Positions 1-10,184 of a DNA stretch of 64,000 nucleotides are shown in pieces. This DNA is from Saccharum officinarum (taxonomy: Eukaryota; Streptophyta; Magnoliopsida; Poales; Poaceae). The DNA is taken from NCBI GenBank assembly GCA_020631735.1, contig CM036168.1, positions 99,633,384 to 99,697,383 on the forward strand, written 5' to 3'. Position numbers and translations under genes: made by a program. The notes under the pieces were generated by a model, which saw nothing but the letters and a program-made list of their open reading frames with translations, searched no databases and was not told where the DNA came from. How positions within the stretch are numbered: position 1 is the stretch's first letter; each line of letters opens with the position of its first letter.

Positions 1-812
1 GACAATTTTGCATCAGCAATCCTAAAATATAGAAGACAATTTCTAAATTATTCTAACCACTTTTATATATTCTTTCTCTATTGTACATTTGCATAGAAAC
101 CCTTTCCTACTCTTTATTCTTCCCACGCCCTTCCACCTCAGATGGCCGACTGATACACGCGTGGAAGAAGTGCGGATATATCCGCGCGTTCGGTGATTTT
201 TCCGTGCCAAAAGATGGGGAGGTGGGATTGGGAACTCTTGGAGATAGGTTTTTCTATTCTTACCAAAAATCCTAGATTGGGAGGCTTTATAGGCAATTCT
301 TGGAGATGCTGTCATTTCCACTAATATAATAATATAATACTATTTCTAACCATATTGACAAAATTAACCACTGCAAGATCAATGGCGGTTTACGGGACTG
401 TCCCAGTTCTCACAATAATCAATTCAGCCCTTCAGTGACGGGGAAGAAGGTAAATTTTGGGGAACAATGGCTAGGATTCCCTCATTCCCTGGGAAAGGCA
501 ACCATACTTGGCTCAACCCGCACGGAAGCTCCATAACAACCGAATAGAAACTCCCTGTTTTGTTCCACGATCTGCCACAGCCCTTCGGTACAAAACATTC
601 AGCCGCGCCCAACCCCAATCTGCACATTCGTCCCCCTACCCCAAACCCAGCTGACAGAAACCATACACGATTAATCAATTAGCATAGAGTAGCTGCACGA
701 CAACGACACCCCAATCCTTCCGGTGAACGCGCGAACGAACGGGAGCGAGATCGCTCGAGAGGCACGGACGATCCAGGTTTCCGAGGGAAAGCAGAGCGGG
801 AAGGGCGCGTAC
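1..812. other. Non-coding stretch, no supported gene
   Basis: AT-rich to mixed sequence with only short ORFs in both strands. If the leftward first exon proposed at 813-844 is real, this stretch would be its first intron and later exons would lie to the left or outside the window. I could not recognise a second exon here. Confidence 0.3.
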
Positions 813-844
813 CTCGCCGGAGATGCGGGGGCGAGGAGAGCCAT
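813..844 (-). CDS. Possible first coding exon of a leftward gene (partial)
   Basis: On the minus strand a GC-rich, UTR-like block (about 1000 down to 845) leads to an ATG at 844. It starts ten codons, MALLAPASPA, followed by AG and a good plant 5' splice site, AG|GTACGC, at 813/812. The Ala/Ser/Pro-rich start would suit an organelle transit peptide, but ten residues are too few to assign function. The GC content drops sharply left of 720, as is usual when going from exon to intron in grass genes. What is seen is only the ATG, the short frame and the GT; the gene itself is inferred. It could instead be an unrelated CpG-rich fragment. Confidence 0.27.
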
Positions 845-1073
845 GGTTCGCCGCCGAGGACGCGGAGGCGGGCAAACAAGTCGGGTGCACGAAACCCGGC
901 GCGCCGCAGCGGCTCCCTGGAGGGCGGAGGTCGAGGAATCCGCCGCGATTTGGGCAGAAGGGAGGGGAGGCGGCAGTTAACGCGACGGCTGGAACCTGAA
1001 AACTAGGGAAGATGGGCTATTTACGACTCGGTCCCTGAGCTGTCCATGATTTACATGTGTGTTAGTTCGTTTA

Positions 1074-1330
1074 GAGCCTTTTTAGTTCAAAAAAAAAATG
1101 AACCCAAAAAGTGCTACAGTACCTGTCACATCAAATCTTGTGACACATGCATGGAGTACTAAATGTAGATGAAAGAAAAAAAACTAATTACGTAGTTTAG
1201 TTGTAAAATCACGAGACAAATCTTTTGAGCCTAATTAGTCCATGATTGGACACAAATTGCCAAATAAAACGAAAAAATGCTATAGTATAGTAGCCGAACC
1301 TAAACTTTTTCGCCAACTGAAACAACCCCT
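1074..1330 (-). mobile_element. Tourist-like MITE (GAGCCTGTTTAGTT family)
   Basis: About 257 bp beginning GAGCCTTTTTAGTTC and ending near ...CAACTGAAACAACCCCT. It contains the internal run seen in several other copies in the window: GTGCTACAGTACC, CACATGCATG, ACTAATTACG and AGCCTAATTAGTCCATGATT. It is almost the same sequence, in the same orientation, as the element at 3634-3878. No coding capacity. Placement in PIF/Harbinger (Tourist) is from memory of grass MITEs and is tentative. Confidence 0.6.
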
Positions 1331-1664
1331 GGTTCTGATTCCTTTCGGCGGTTCGCCCTTTCGGTACTTCAGAATATCGGCCCGGTTTGGAATTTTTTTC
1401 TCAGCCTCAGGCGGATTTTGAGAAGCTGATGAAAAAAAAGATCTCATAATAATCATATCCAAACAAGTGAGATTACAGGATTATAATGATCACCCAATCT
1501 TTACGTCTCACTACAGTTTGAATAAATGGATTGGGCAGGTGGGTACCGTATTGTTTCGATGAAATTTTCTATTTCTGGCCTTTCTTATTATACAAAAAAA
1601 ATCAAGAACAATAAGCTTTTTAGAAGCACTTTTAAATGCAAATCGAACGTAATGTTCATCGCAA

Positions 1665-1764
1665 NNNNNNNNNNNNNNNNNNNNNNNNNNNNNNNNNNNN
1701 NNNNNNNNNNNNNNNNNNNNNNNNNNNNNNNNNNNNNNNNNNNNNNNNNNNNNNNNNNNNNNNN
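1665..1764. other. Assembly gap (100 N)
   Basis: Exactly 100 N, the convention for a gap of unknown length. The left flank is AT-rich; the right flank leads directly into a MITE at 1782. ORFs spanning the gap are artefacts. Confidence 0.98.
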
Positions 1765-1781
1765 ATCGCGATAGCATCTGC

Positions 1782-2061
1782 GGCCGTGTTTAGTACCAAT
1801 TTCGGGAGCTCAAGTTGGAGAAAGCACGGCTGTCGAACCGTAAAGCGTACTGTAGTATTTTTGTTTGTATTTGGTAAAAATTATCACTTGAACTAATTAG
1901 GCAAAAATGTTCATCTCGCCAAAGTACAACAAAACTGTGTAATTAGTTTTTTATTTCATTTACATCTAGTACTCCATGCATATGCCGACATTTCGATGTG
2001 ACGGAGAATCTTCTTTTTGCATAGTAAAATTTGGGGAAGAAGTTGGGAACTAAACAAGGCC
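1782..2061 (+). mobile_element. Tourist-like MITE (GGCCTTGTTTAGT type)
   Basis: A 280-bp element with terminal inverted repeats: GGCCGTGTTTAGTACC at the left and GGGAACTAAACAAGGCC at the right. It includes the family core (ACTGTAGTATTTTTG, TGTGTAATTAGTTTTTTATTTC, CTCCATGCATATGCC, TTCGATGTGACGG). Divergent from the 1074 and 3634 copies but the same superfamily. Non-coding. Confidence 0.7.
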
Positions 2062-3046
2062 GTTGCACTGAGCGGTTTGGAATCGGACTTGAACATGAAT
2101 TTGCGTTATATACGAGATCATTAATCCAAATTATATACGGGCTACGATGTCTACGAGAACAGTTTAGAAAGTAAAAAAAAGGATGAAAAAATAAATTTAG
2201 GAGGTAAAAAAGCAGGTCGAAAGAAACGTTTCACTCTTTAATATTAGAATGGAGATGAGGTTTCAGACTCTTTTATCATTAAGATAGCACTAGAGGGATC
2301 CATTTCTTAAACAAAGGCTTTGTTCGGCTGCCGTTGGCTACCGCTGTGATTCTTGCGAGAGCATGACCAGCAAACGAACAGACCCAAAATCGGGTAAAGG
2401 CCCTGGTCGAGGGATCTGTAGCTTTTCCAAAAGCACCTTTTAAACAATCTTTCTTAAAAAGGTCAAGAAGATGCTCTAAGGGAATTTCTCAACTTTTAGT
2501 ATAAAGTGTAGTTTTTGGAGCTATTTGTCAACTTAAAGAAGCAACTTTGTTTGAGGAAGCTTCTGGCTTTCGAGCTTTGTAGAGAAGCAAATGCTACAAG
2601 AAGCTTCCCCAAGTCTCACGCGTTCAAGCATTACTGCTATTTGGTACTCCCTTTTTTTTCCTGCTATTTGGTACTCCATGCGTTGCAATTATAGAACATT
2701 GTTAAAGTATGCCAATTTTGATTAAATTTATATAAAAAATACTAATACTTATCATTATAAACAGATACCACTAAATTCGTCATGAAACATATTTTCATCG
2801 TACGTCTAATTGGTGTTGTAAATGTTGATGCTATTTTAATAAACTCAGTTAAACTTAAAATAGTTTGGTTTTAACTAAATCTATAATCATTCTTTTTGGT
2901 AGAGAGGTAGCAAAACCTATTTGTAACTTTACACTTAATAAGCGTGAGTACTTCCATTTGGATTTGGCGCTCAAGAACTCAATCTGCGAAGTGCACGAAT
3001 GCTGTTCCACTACTGTGTTCCTTCTCTGCAAACACGACGAAGGCCC
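2062..3046. other. Intergenic, AT-rich, no gene seen
   Basis: No supported ORF. A fragment around 2322-2388 (GCTTTGTTCGGCTGCC ... GCAAACGAACAGACC) looks like a small degenerate MITE with imperfect inverted ends. A region at 2408-2625 rich in AAGCTTC-like words may be another remnant. Confidence 0.35.
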
Positions 3047-3172
3047 TTTTCATTCGGCTTATAATCCGTCCTTTTCAGCTTGTTTTTTTTTAGCCGGAAC
3101 AATATTTTTCTCTCACAACAAATCAACAAATAGTATTTTTTTAGCCGGCTTATCAGCACAGCCGAACGACTC
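3047..3172. mobile_element. Small MITE with TTCGGCTTAT ends
   Basis: About 125 bp with inverted ends, CATTCGGCTTATAATCC at the left and AGCCGGCTTATCAGCAC AGCCGAAC at the right. The core is AATATTTTTCTCTCACAACAAATCA, a core also found, degraded, at 5892-5985 and 7345-7455. Non-coding; the longer ORF read through it is chance. Confidence 0.5.
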
Positions 3173-3410
3173 CGAAATGGTCATCAGGAAAGAATTGGCG
3201 TCTCTATCTCAAAAAGGCCCACAACGACATAAATGTGCTATAGCCCACATGAGCACTGACATAGCAAATGGTATTACCAATAGCTAAACTAATCAAACTT
3301 CGCACCAAACAATCAACAAACGGAAAACACAAGCACTATACGTCTTCGGCAGCTGGCCCATGTTGACAGGTGGAACCGTCGGTTTCAGTCTATCAGAGGG
3401 GGAACCGTAA

Positions 3411-3636
3411 GGGTGTGGTTAGTTCCCAAAATATTTTGGGAACGGATACTGTAGTTTTTTTGTTTTATTTAACAATTACTATTTAATCATGGACTAATTA
3501 GACTCAAAAGACTCGTCTCGCGATTTCACGGTAAACTGTGCAATTAATTTTTTATTCCGTCTACATTTAATGCTTCATGCATGTGCCGCAAGATTCGATG
3601 TGATATTTTGGGGTGAAATATTTTGGAAACTAAGAG
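3411..3636 (+). mobile_element. Tourist-like MITE, first of a head-to-head pair
   Basis: Starts GGGTGTGGTTAGTTCCC and ends GGAAACTAAGAGCC. The core reads TTAATCATGGACTAATTAGACTCAAAAGACTCGTCTCGCG, then TGTGCAATTAATTTTTTATTC and TGCTTCATGCATGTGCCGC. It directly abuts an inverted relative at 3634-3878, the two sharing the GAGCC junction. Confidence 0.65.
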
Positions 3637-3878
3637 CCTGTTTAGTTCAAAAAAGTGAACCCAAAAAGTGCTACAGTACCTGTCACATCAAATCTTGCGG
3701 CACATGCATGAAGTACTAAATGTAGATGAAAGAAAAAACTAATTACGCAGTTTAGTTGTAAATCACGAGACAAATCTTTTGAGCCTAATTAGTCCATGAT
3801 TGGACACAAATTACCAAATAAAACGAAAAGTGCTACAGTAGCCGAACCCAAACTTTTTCACCATCTAAACGACCCCTA
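3634..3878 (-). mobile_element. Tourist-like MITE, second of the pair
   Basis: Starts GAGCCTGTTTAGTTC and ends CCATCTAAACGACCCCT. Near-identical to the 1074-1330 element over the core, with only small indels, so this subfamily moved relatively recently. Opposite orientation to the element it abuts. Confidence 0.7.
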
Positions 3879-4534
3879 GACCCACCCTAGATTTGTAACG
3901 CTTCCTGGAAAAAGGCTGACCGATCGGAAGCTCGGAATCACCGTCCTGGAGCCGCCTCCGCGGACTGGCCGACATGCCGTGCAGAGTGCAGAATAAACGC
4001 ATGCAGTCGACCAACGTAACCCGTCCGGCCATTGAACCTGCATGCTTCGGCCATCCCTAGGCCCGGCGATGGACGAGCTGTTTTTATTATACAATAGGAT
4101 GAGGCTGTTTACACATGACAGGGCCAGGCAGGAAGATTGCGGACGGGCGCCGAGCGGTGCCCTCCTCGTGAACGCCAGGAGGCAGACGTCGACGGCAACG
4201 CGCCGGCCAGCGCGAAATGATGATGAGCCGGCGACCACCGTGGCGTTCCGTGCTCGGCCGTCGCTTCCCCTTTGCGTAAGGGAACAGACCCCCGGGTCGG
4301 GATCGGCAACTTGCTCGCCCAAGAGGAGCCCACCAGCACGAGAGTAGGGGCAGTTTCTTGCATCTAATTTCCGTGTGTTTCTTTTTGGGACGACGTGAAA
4401 CGAGTTCTAGAAGTTTGATGATATGATCGTATGAGCAATTGAGCGTGACTGACTTCGCCTCGTTCCTCTCCACAAGTTTTTTAGTAACTCTGCCACGTTG
4501 TTTCGGTAAACCGAACCGCCGAAGTTGTAACGGG
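3879..4534. other. Intergenic, GC-rich, no gene seen
   Basis: GC-rich sequence open in several frames of both strands at once (typical of GC-rich non-coding grass DNA). No recognisable domain, intron pattern or start context. Confidence 0.35.
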
Positions 4535-5690
4535 CTTGCTAGCGTCCGGACGTTCGGACGGATGGGGCGTCGCGGACGTCAGCGCCTGCAATCTGTTTTT
4601 CATGCCGTTTCGCGCGTCCACACAGTGTGCCTGCAATCTGTTTCCTATGCTGTTTCATGCGCCCATACGGGGCCTGTGCCGCCTCGAATGTCACCAGCGT
4701 CGAGAAGAGGGGAGGGGGCGACGGATAACCAGCCAGCGCTGGGAGGAGAAGGAGACACCGAGACAAGACAGCAGAAAGTAAGGAGAAAGATGCAACACCC
4801 GATCTACTTTTGAAACACTAAATGCAACAATTGCAACATACGTATGAAGACAGATAAAACACTTGAAACATGCGTCTAAAACACTTGCAAAAACACTGAA
4901 AACACCTGAAAACCATTATAAAACATACGCAACATCCATATAAAAGACTTGCAACATATATGCGAAACACATGCAACATCCAAATAAACACACTTGCAAC
5001 ATACGTTTAGAAAAACAAATGAAATATTAGAAACAGAAACTTTTAAACATACGTGTACAACCATTGCAACATATGCAACATCCCGATCTACTTTTGCAAC
5101 ATTCACATGAAACGCTTCCAATATACCTCTGAAACATTTGAAACACTAGAAATATACACTTATAACATGCGCTTTTCACCCATCCTTCCCTATGACGCTG
5201 CACAGAGCGGGAGATGGGCAGACGGAGGACAGTGCCGTCACGACTCCTTCTGGAGGCGAGCAGAGGTGGCGACGGGGACAGGTTGTCGGCGAGCTTTGGC
5301 CGCGATGCGGGCTGCAACCGTCGCAGGTGGGCAGAGAGGGAGGCGGGGACATGCCAGCAGCGGGCGTAGGCCGCCGGTGGGCTCTGGGCGGGCTGTGGCC
5401 GGGAGGAAGGGGTCGGCCACAGGCGCAGGCGGCTGTCAGCAAGCTCGAGTCGAGCGGGGGCGAGAAAAAGGGGCCGATGGGGAGTTCTGGCCGGGCGAGG
5501 GAGGGAAGAAGGGGCCGGCAGCGGACGCTGGCTGTCGGAGGCGCCGCGGGGGATGGCATTGGATGGTGATGCCATAGGAAGTGGGACGAGCGAACGGCCA
5601 CATGTGGAAAGTTTTTTTTCTCTTTGAGAGCGCATCTAGACGGAAGTCAGGGGATGGACGCCCGTGCCAATATCGAAGTTATATTATACA
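4535..5690. mobile_element. Candidate DNA transposon with TGCAACAT subterminal repeats
   Basis: The left edge carries GCGTCCGGACGTTCGGACGG and the right edge an imperfect inverted counterpart around 5630-5690 (CTAGACGGAAGTCAGGGGATGGACGCC). Between them, 4785-5175 is a run of degenerate copies of a unit like TTGCAACATACGT/GAAACACTTGCAACAT, followed by a GC-rich block (5190-5580). Clustered subterminal repeats plus a GC-rich core resemble non-autonomous CACTA or MULE elements of grasses. Family is not settled and no transposase is present. Confidence 0.42.
4785..5175. repeat. Degenerate tandem TGCAACAT/GAAACAC repeats
   Basis: More than a dozen imperfect repeats of TGCAACAT(A/C) and GAAACA(C/T) spaced about 15-30 bp apart. 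The words recur in one orientation only. They lie at one side of the candidate transposon at 4535-5690 and could be transposase-binding repeats. Confidence 0.6.
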
Positions 5691-6834
5691 AGAATGCATG
5701 TCACCGTGCCAGCCAGCCAGGCAAACTCGGAACTAGCTCACGTCCAAGTAGTCAGTAGTGACCAGCCGGCCAAAGCCTATATAGCATGAAAAAGCCCCGG
5801 TACAGAGCGAATAATAACAAGTCATGAAGCGCAAAAAAGGACGCTACTTTCGCAACCCCAAAAACGTGATGCACTGCACGTCACCAAAAACTGTGGGCTT
5901 GTTCGCTCGAAGGCTAATTTATGTGAGAGAAAAAACACCGCCGACTGGCTGAAAATAAACGGCTGAAAACTCAAGCAGTACAATTTCGGCGGGGCCGCTT
6001 TTCTCCGTCAAGGCAACGATTGGACGGCCATCGTTTTCCCGGTCGGCCCCAGCGCCACCACCGGAGCCGGTCCGGTCCAAAGCGCGATAGGAATTGGATA
6101 GATAGATAACCATCGGAACATGCGGGTGCCGCCGGATCGGATCGTACGAGCACAAGAGCAAAAGTCGCACGCTTCGGGCCACCAATAGTGCGGTCTCCGG
6201 CGACGCAGGTGGACCGCGCAGGCTACACGAGCCGCAGCCCGCAGAGGCACAGATCCTCTCTTTTTTCGGTGACCTTTGCTGTTTGGATCTTGGGTCTTTC
6301 AGGCAAGCCGAATCTAGCCGGGCGTTAGGGGGGAAAAAGCAGCCCGTATCTTTCAGCGTTCTTTTGATCAGCAGCCTCCCGGTCTGACTGACCTGATCAC
6401 ATCGGCTGGCATCGTAAGACTGACGTCGTTGGTGTGCTGACTTCGGGACAACGGGAGTCCATAGGATCGTCCGTAGCCACGGAGACAGGAGTGTGATACA
6501 AGTCCGGGTGCAAATAAATCAACTTCTAGAAGTATCTTAACGTGAACAGGTTTGTTGCAAGGTTTACTAATTGCATGAATTTGAGATATGTCAGCGTTTG
6601 CAGGCATGCATGAGATGCTGCTGGCAGGAAGGAACTTTTGTGGTCCGAAGGGAAATCTGAACTAGTATTGCATAACCATTAACCATGATCTAACCATGAC
6701 ACCAGCACCGCAGTTAATTAGCCAACAAATGTAACGTGGCAAGGTACTTTAAGGTGTCTTCATGGACTGCAGTCTGCAGCATCTGTGCTTTGCATGCTGC
6801 ACTAGGGTCTGGGAACACACTGTACTTGTATGTT
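5691..6834. other. Intergenic, with a small MITE remnant at 5892-5985
   Basis: No supported gene. At 5892-5985, GGGCTTGTTCGCTCG ... GTGAGAGAAAAAACACC ... GGCTGAAAATAAACGGCTG is a decayed copy of the small MITE seen at 3047-3172. The rest is unassigned single-copy-looking sequence. Confidence 0.35.
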
Positions 6835-7012
6835 ATCGCAGCCAGTGGCGGATCTACATGGGGCTGGGGGCTCCAGCCCTTCCTAATGACTTGATTTACC
6901 ACTAAATTACTGTAGCAAAAATTTTAAATCACCATTAAATCTTCCTGCAAATCAACATCTCCATTGTTTTAGCCCCCCTGATTCTCATCCTGCATCCGCC
7001 ACTGATCGCAGC
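6835..7012. mobile_element. hAT-type MITE with perfect 8-bp TSD
   Basis: The element spans 6843-7004 with terminal inverted repeats CAGTGGCGGATC and GCATCCGCCACTG. It is flanked on both sides by the identical 8-bp duplication ATCGCAGC (6835-6842 and 7005-7012). An 8-bp TSD and CAGTG ends are the mark of the hAT superfamily. At 162 bp it is non-autonomous. The intact TSD implies a simple insertion with little later change. Confidence 0.88.
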
Positions 7013-7073
7013 TGTAGTTATTTACAGGAACTACGGGCTGTACTTGTATGTGCTGAACTTCTCACCACAATAG

Positions 7074-7173
7074 GCGGCTCGGCCTGAAGATCGATGACGA
7101 CAGCTTGGGTGGCGTTGATGACGGTTACCTCTACCTCCACCAACTGAACTTTGGCGAGATAGAGGCTAGGAAG
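7074..7173 (+). CDS. Exon-like fragment, unknown protein
   Basis: After an acceptor-like ...CACCACAATAG, one open frame reads LGLKIDDDSLGGVDDGYLYL and continues for about 14 more residues to ...IEARK. It ends at a donor-like AAG|GTGAGA (7173/7174). The codon use is not GC-biased and no start or neighbouring exon could be tied to it. I do not recognise the protein. It may be a captured or relict exon; chance is also possible for a 100-nt frame. Confidence 0.2.
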
Positions 7174-7344
7174 GTGAGAAGATTCTATCTTCATATTGTA
7201 CCATCGGTTTGTACAAGCATGTATTGTTTAATACAGCCGAATATAATAATACTCGCTAATTGCCATTTGGTTTGATTTATAAACCTGCACGAGAAAAAAG
7301 CTAGTACTGACGTTCTCATGTAGCAGCCGTGGACACTTGCAGTG

Positions 7345-7455
7345 AGTTCACGGTATGGCCTGTCCGCTTTGTCTTATGAGTCGTATTTTTTCCGTAAACA
7401 GTATTTTTCTCTCATAATAAATCAGCGAACAGTACTTTTCAACTTATCTTTTCAA
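7345..7455. mobile_element. Remnant of small MITE
   Basis: GGCCTGTCCGCTTTGTCTTATGAGTCG ... CAGTATTTTTCTCTCATAATAAATCAGCGAACAG: the same core words as the 3047-3172 element, with poorly preserved right end. Non-coding. Confidence 0.4.
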
Positions 7456-8524
7456 CAGTGTCCATGTGCATGCATCTAACACATGAAAGAGCTCTAGTTT
7501 TTCCAATTGAATATAAGATCAAACCTGTTATGTGTAAGGTCTTGCCTAGATCTTAATGCGAGACCCACATGTACCTAACAAAATAGTCCATCTCCTTTTC
7601 ATCTTATCCCCACGAAGCGGAGGGGCCGCCACTTGGCCGTCTCCCCGCACCTCGCTTCTAGCGCCACCCCTCCATCTGTCCCCTACCACCACCCCTCGAC
7701 CCGCTTCCTCCGCCACCCCTTTGCCCACTACGAGTGTCGCCCCTCCTCGGCTGAAGCTCCTCCCTTAGCGAACGTCGGCACCGCCATCTCCTCTTCGTTC
7801 ATCTCCATTGCAAGTTCCCCGGCGGGCAATGACCAGGACACATGCCACCCTCCAGCTCAACCCTGTCTCTACTCACATCGGCAACGGCAACCAACCCGAG
7901 TTTTTTTTATTTGTTGACGTCGGGTCCTAACCTTAAGGCTCGATCTTAAGCTATTTTGGTTAAGGTTGAGCTCTGGTATGTGATATGTATAAGACTAACC
8001 CTAAGATTGCCACCCTGGGACTTAAGGCCGACGAAAATCCCACACTCTTGATGCACTAAGCAACAATTCCATGTGCTAGATGCATTGTGGACACATTACG
8101 AATTCATGAATCACAGCGGAGGTGTCCACAACTGCTCCATAAAACCGCTCTCACTGAATTTAGATTCGCCCACGTAAAGGTTTTCACATGCATGCAACAG
8201 ACACGTGTAAATTGTAGCCTTGATTGTTTACTATAGCTAAAAATCTCCAAATAACCCCAAATATTTGCTATTGGAACACCGTGCCCTCCATAATTCAATG
8301 TTTCAATTCATTCAAATTCAAGGCGCTCCTTGCCGCAGTCTGATCGTCTTGACAAACAAGGAGTATCAGCCTCGGCGCAGGTCGCGTACTGGAAGGCCCA
8401 ACTCGCGCTAGTCCAAGCAGGAGTGGACAAGTTAAGCTGGCCCAGCCCAGGAGTATCGTATCTAGTTGCCGTAGCCCATTTTGCAGCCTGCGAGCTGCCT
8501 ACTTTGGGGTATCAAAATGTATTA
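7456..8524. other. Intergenic, no gene seen
   Basis: Contains a Pro/Ser-rich open stretch around 7550-7915 that is open in three frames and lacks domain signals. I treat it as non-coding. Nothing else recognised. Confidence 0.35.
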
Positions 8525-8769
8525 GGGTGTGTTCACTTCGCGAAAAGTAGGTGAAAAGTTATTATAGCATCTTTTGTTGTTATTTGGCAAAAATTATCTA
8601 ATCATGGACTAACTAGGCTCAAAAGATTTGTCCCGACATTTACAGACAAACTATGCAATTAGTTATCTTTTTTACCTACATTTAATGCTCCATGCATGCG
8701 TTGAAAGATTTGATGTGATAGATGGAAGAAGAAATATTTTAGGTTGGCATGGAAAGTGAACAAGGCCTT
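8525..8769 (+). mobile_element. MITE, GGGTGTGTTCACTT family (copy 1)
   Basis: Starts GGGTGTGTTCACTTCGCG and ends GGAAAGTGAACAAGGCC. The core holds ATCATGGACTAACTAGGCTCAAAAGATTTGTCCCG, ATGCAATTAGTTATC and CTCCATGCATGCG. Same family as the inverted copy at 11418-11661. The two copies flank the thaumatin-like gene. Confidence 0.7.
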
Positions 8770-8836
8770 AGCTGAACTCTGAATATTTCTAATTCGAACC
8801 CTGTCCTCCGAGAGCTGTTCCTCTCGCCCAAACCGC

Positions 8837-8857
8837 TCTTCTTCTTCTTCTTCTTCA
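8837..8857 (+). repeat. CTT microsatellite
   Basis: About seven tandem CTT units in a pyrimidine-rich tract. No coding role seen. Confidence 0.8.
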
Positions 8858-9982
8858 TCCTCACGTTTCCTTTCACCTCTTTCTTCCATGTTGCTGCTCA
8901 CACCCAGGCACACAGCTGAGAGTGTCCATTTGCTTATGATCGTGTACTGTACAGTACGTTCTTATCCACTTCCTAGGGACCACCCACGTTCGCGGTTTCA
9001 CTTTCACCTTCACCAATAGCGGCGCTACTACCTACAGCAAGCTCTGCGTGCAGTCACGCGCTCCTGCCTTTCACCGCTTCCGATGCTCTGCCTCCTAAAG
9101 CTTGCTCTACCGTCCGCCACGGGGAGGATGAACCTAGCTCATGCACCGGCTTCATCAGTCTCACATGTCTGTTGGGAATCATGCATATATACAGAGTAGT
9201 ATGGGAATATTTGCATATCAAAATAACTAGCCAACGCTCTCTTAGGCCCCGTTTGTTTGCGCTCTGCACGCTCCGGCTCCTAGTTCACTGTTACGCACTG
9301 TGTGTACACTGCTTTAGGGGGGAAAAACCGGCTCTGAACGGCGCCGTGAACTAACAGACCTCCGTAGAAGCCTGCCAAATTGCCAATCTCACTGCACCGT
9401 TTCTGGTTGAACTTTTGACATACGCTCCGTTTAGCTGAAAAATCATGACTCAAAATATTCTTCTACTGGACTCGGAGCAGCGATGCAGCAGGCAGACGGG
9501 CAGCCGGCAAGACGCACCGATCCCTGGATCCCATGATCAAAAGGCTGAGAAAAAGCTGCCAAAAATTGGAATGGGAAAGGGACAAGGCAGGCGGCACCAG
9601 TCACCAAGATGCATCGACCCGCCATCGAGGGCCGAACAGCGAAAAGAGCCAAGAGAGAGAAGATGCAGTTTATGAGTAGAGTAGAGAAGGTGCAGACCGC
9701 AGATATTCATCGAAGGCGCCATGAATGTACTCGGTCGGAGTTCTTTGTTGCTTGACGTTCAAAATTTGCCACACTGAAGATTTGGCAAACCAAAATTTAG
9801 GTAAATATATTGCCATAAATTTGGCAAGAAAAATATAAAAGTTTAGCAAGTTTTGGTTGCAAACCAAATAGACAAATCTTTGACATGATAAATTTTGAAA
9901 GCGAAAAAATCAGGCCCTACGGAGTTTAGCAAGTGATTCAACATTCGAACATGCGCGAACGATCATTGCTCACCGAACGAGT
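8858..9982. other. Intergenic between MITE and thaumatin-like gene 3' side
   Basis: No supported gene. At 9244-9360 a GGCCCCGTTTGTTTGC ... GAACTAACAGACC segment looks like a degraded terminal-repeat element. At 9750-9910 an AT-rich stretch with repeated TTGGCAA and CAAACCAAAT words may be another MITE remnant. Confidence 0.35.
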
Positions 9983-9988
9983 TTTATT
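9983..9988 (-). terminator. Candidate poly(A) signal of thaumatin-like gene
   Basis: AATAAA on the minus strand, about 197 nt downstream of the stop codon, which is a normal 3' UTR length for a plant gene. Position-based inference only. Confidence 0.45.
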
Positions 9989-10184
9989 TCAGACTGCAAA
10001 CTGTATGCAGCACCAACGGCCAGTAGACCAGTACCTACAGCCTACAGAAGAACACAGCACATTCCAGCACAGAAGCGCGCACACTAGACAACACGCACAC
10101 CGCAAATCCTAGCACTACTAGCGACACTTGACGGCGACGGCGCACGGGCGCGCGCCCACCCCTCCGATCTCCGAGCTCGGAGCT

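Noticed and set aside
1511..1896. ORFs crossing the first N gap
   Set aside because: They consist largely of unknown residues; artefacts of the 100-N filler.
2865..3287. 140-residue ORF
   Set aside because: Crosses a MITE, no ATG context or domain, AT-rich chance frame.
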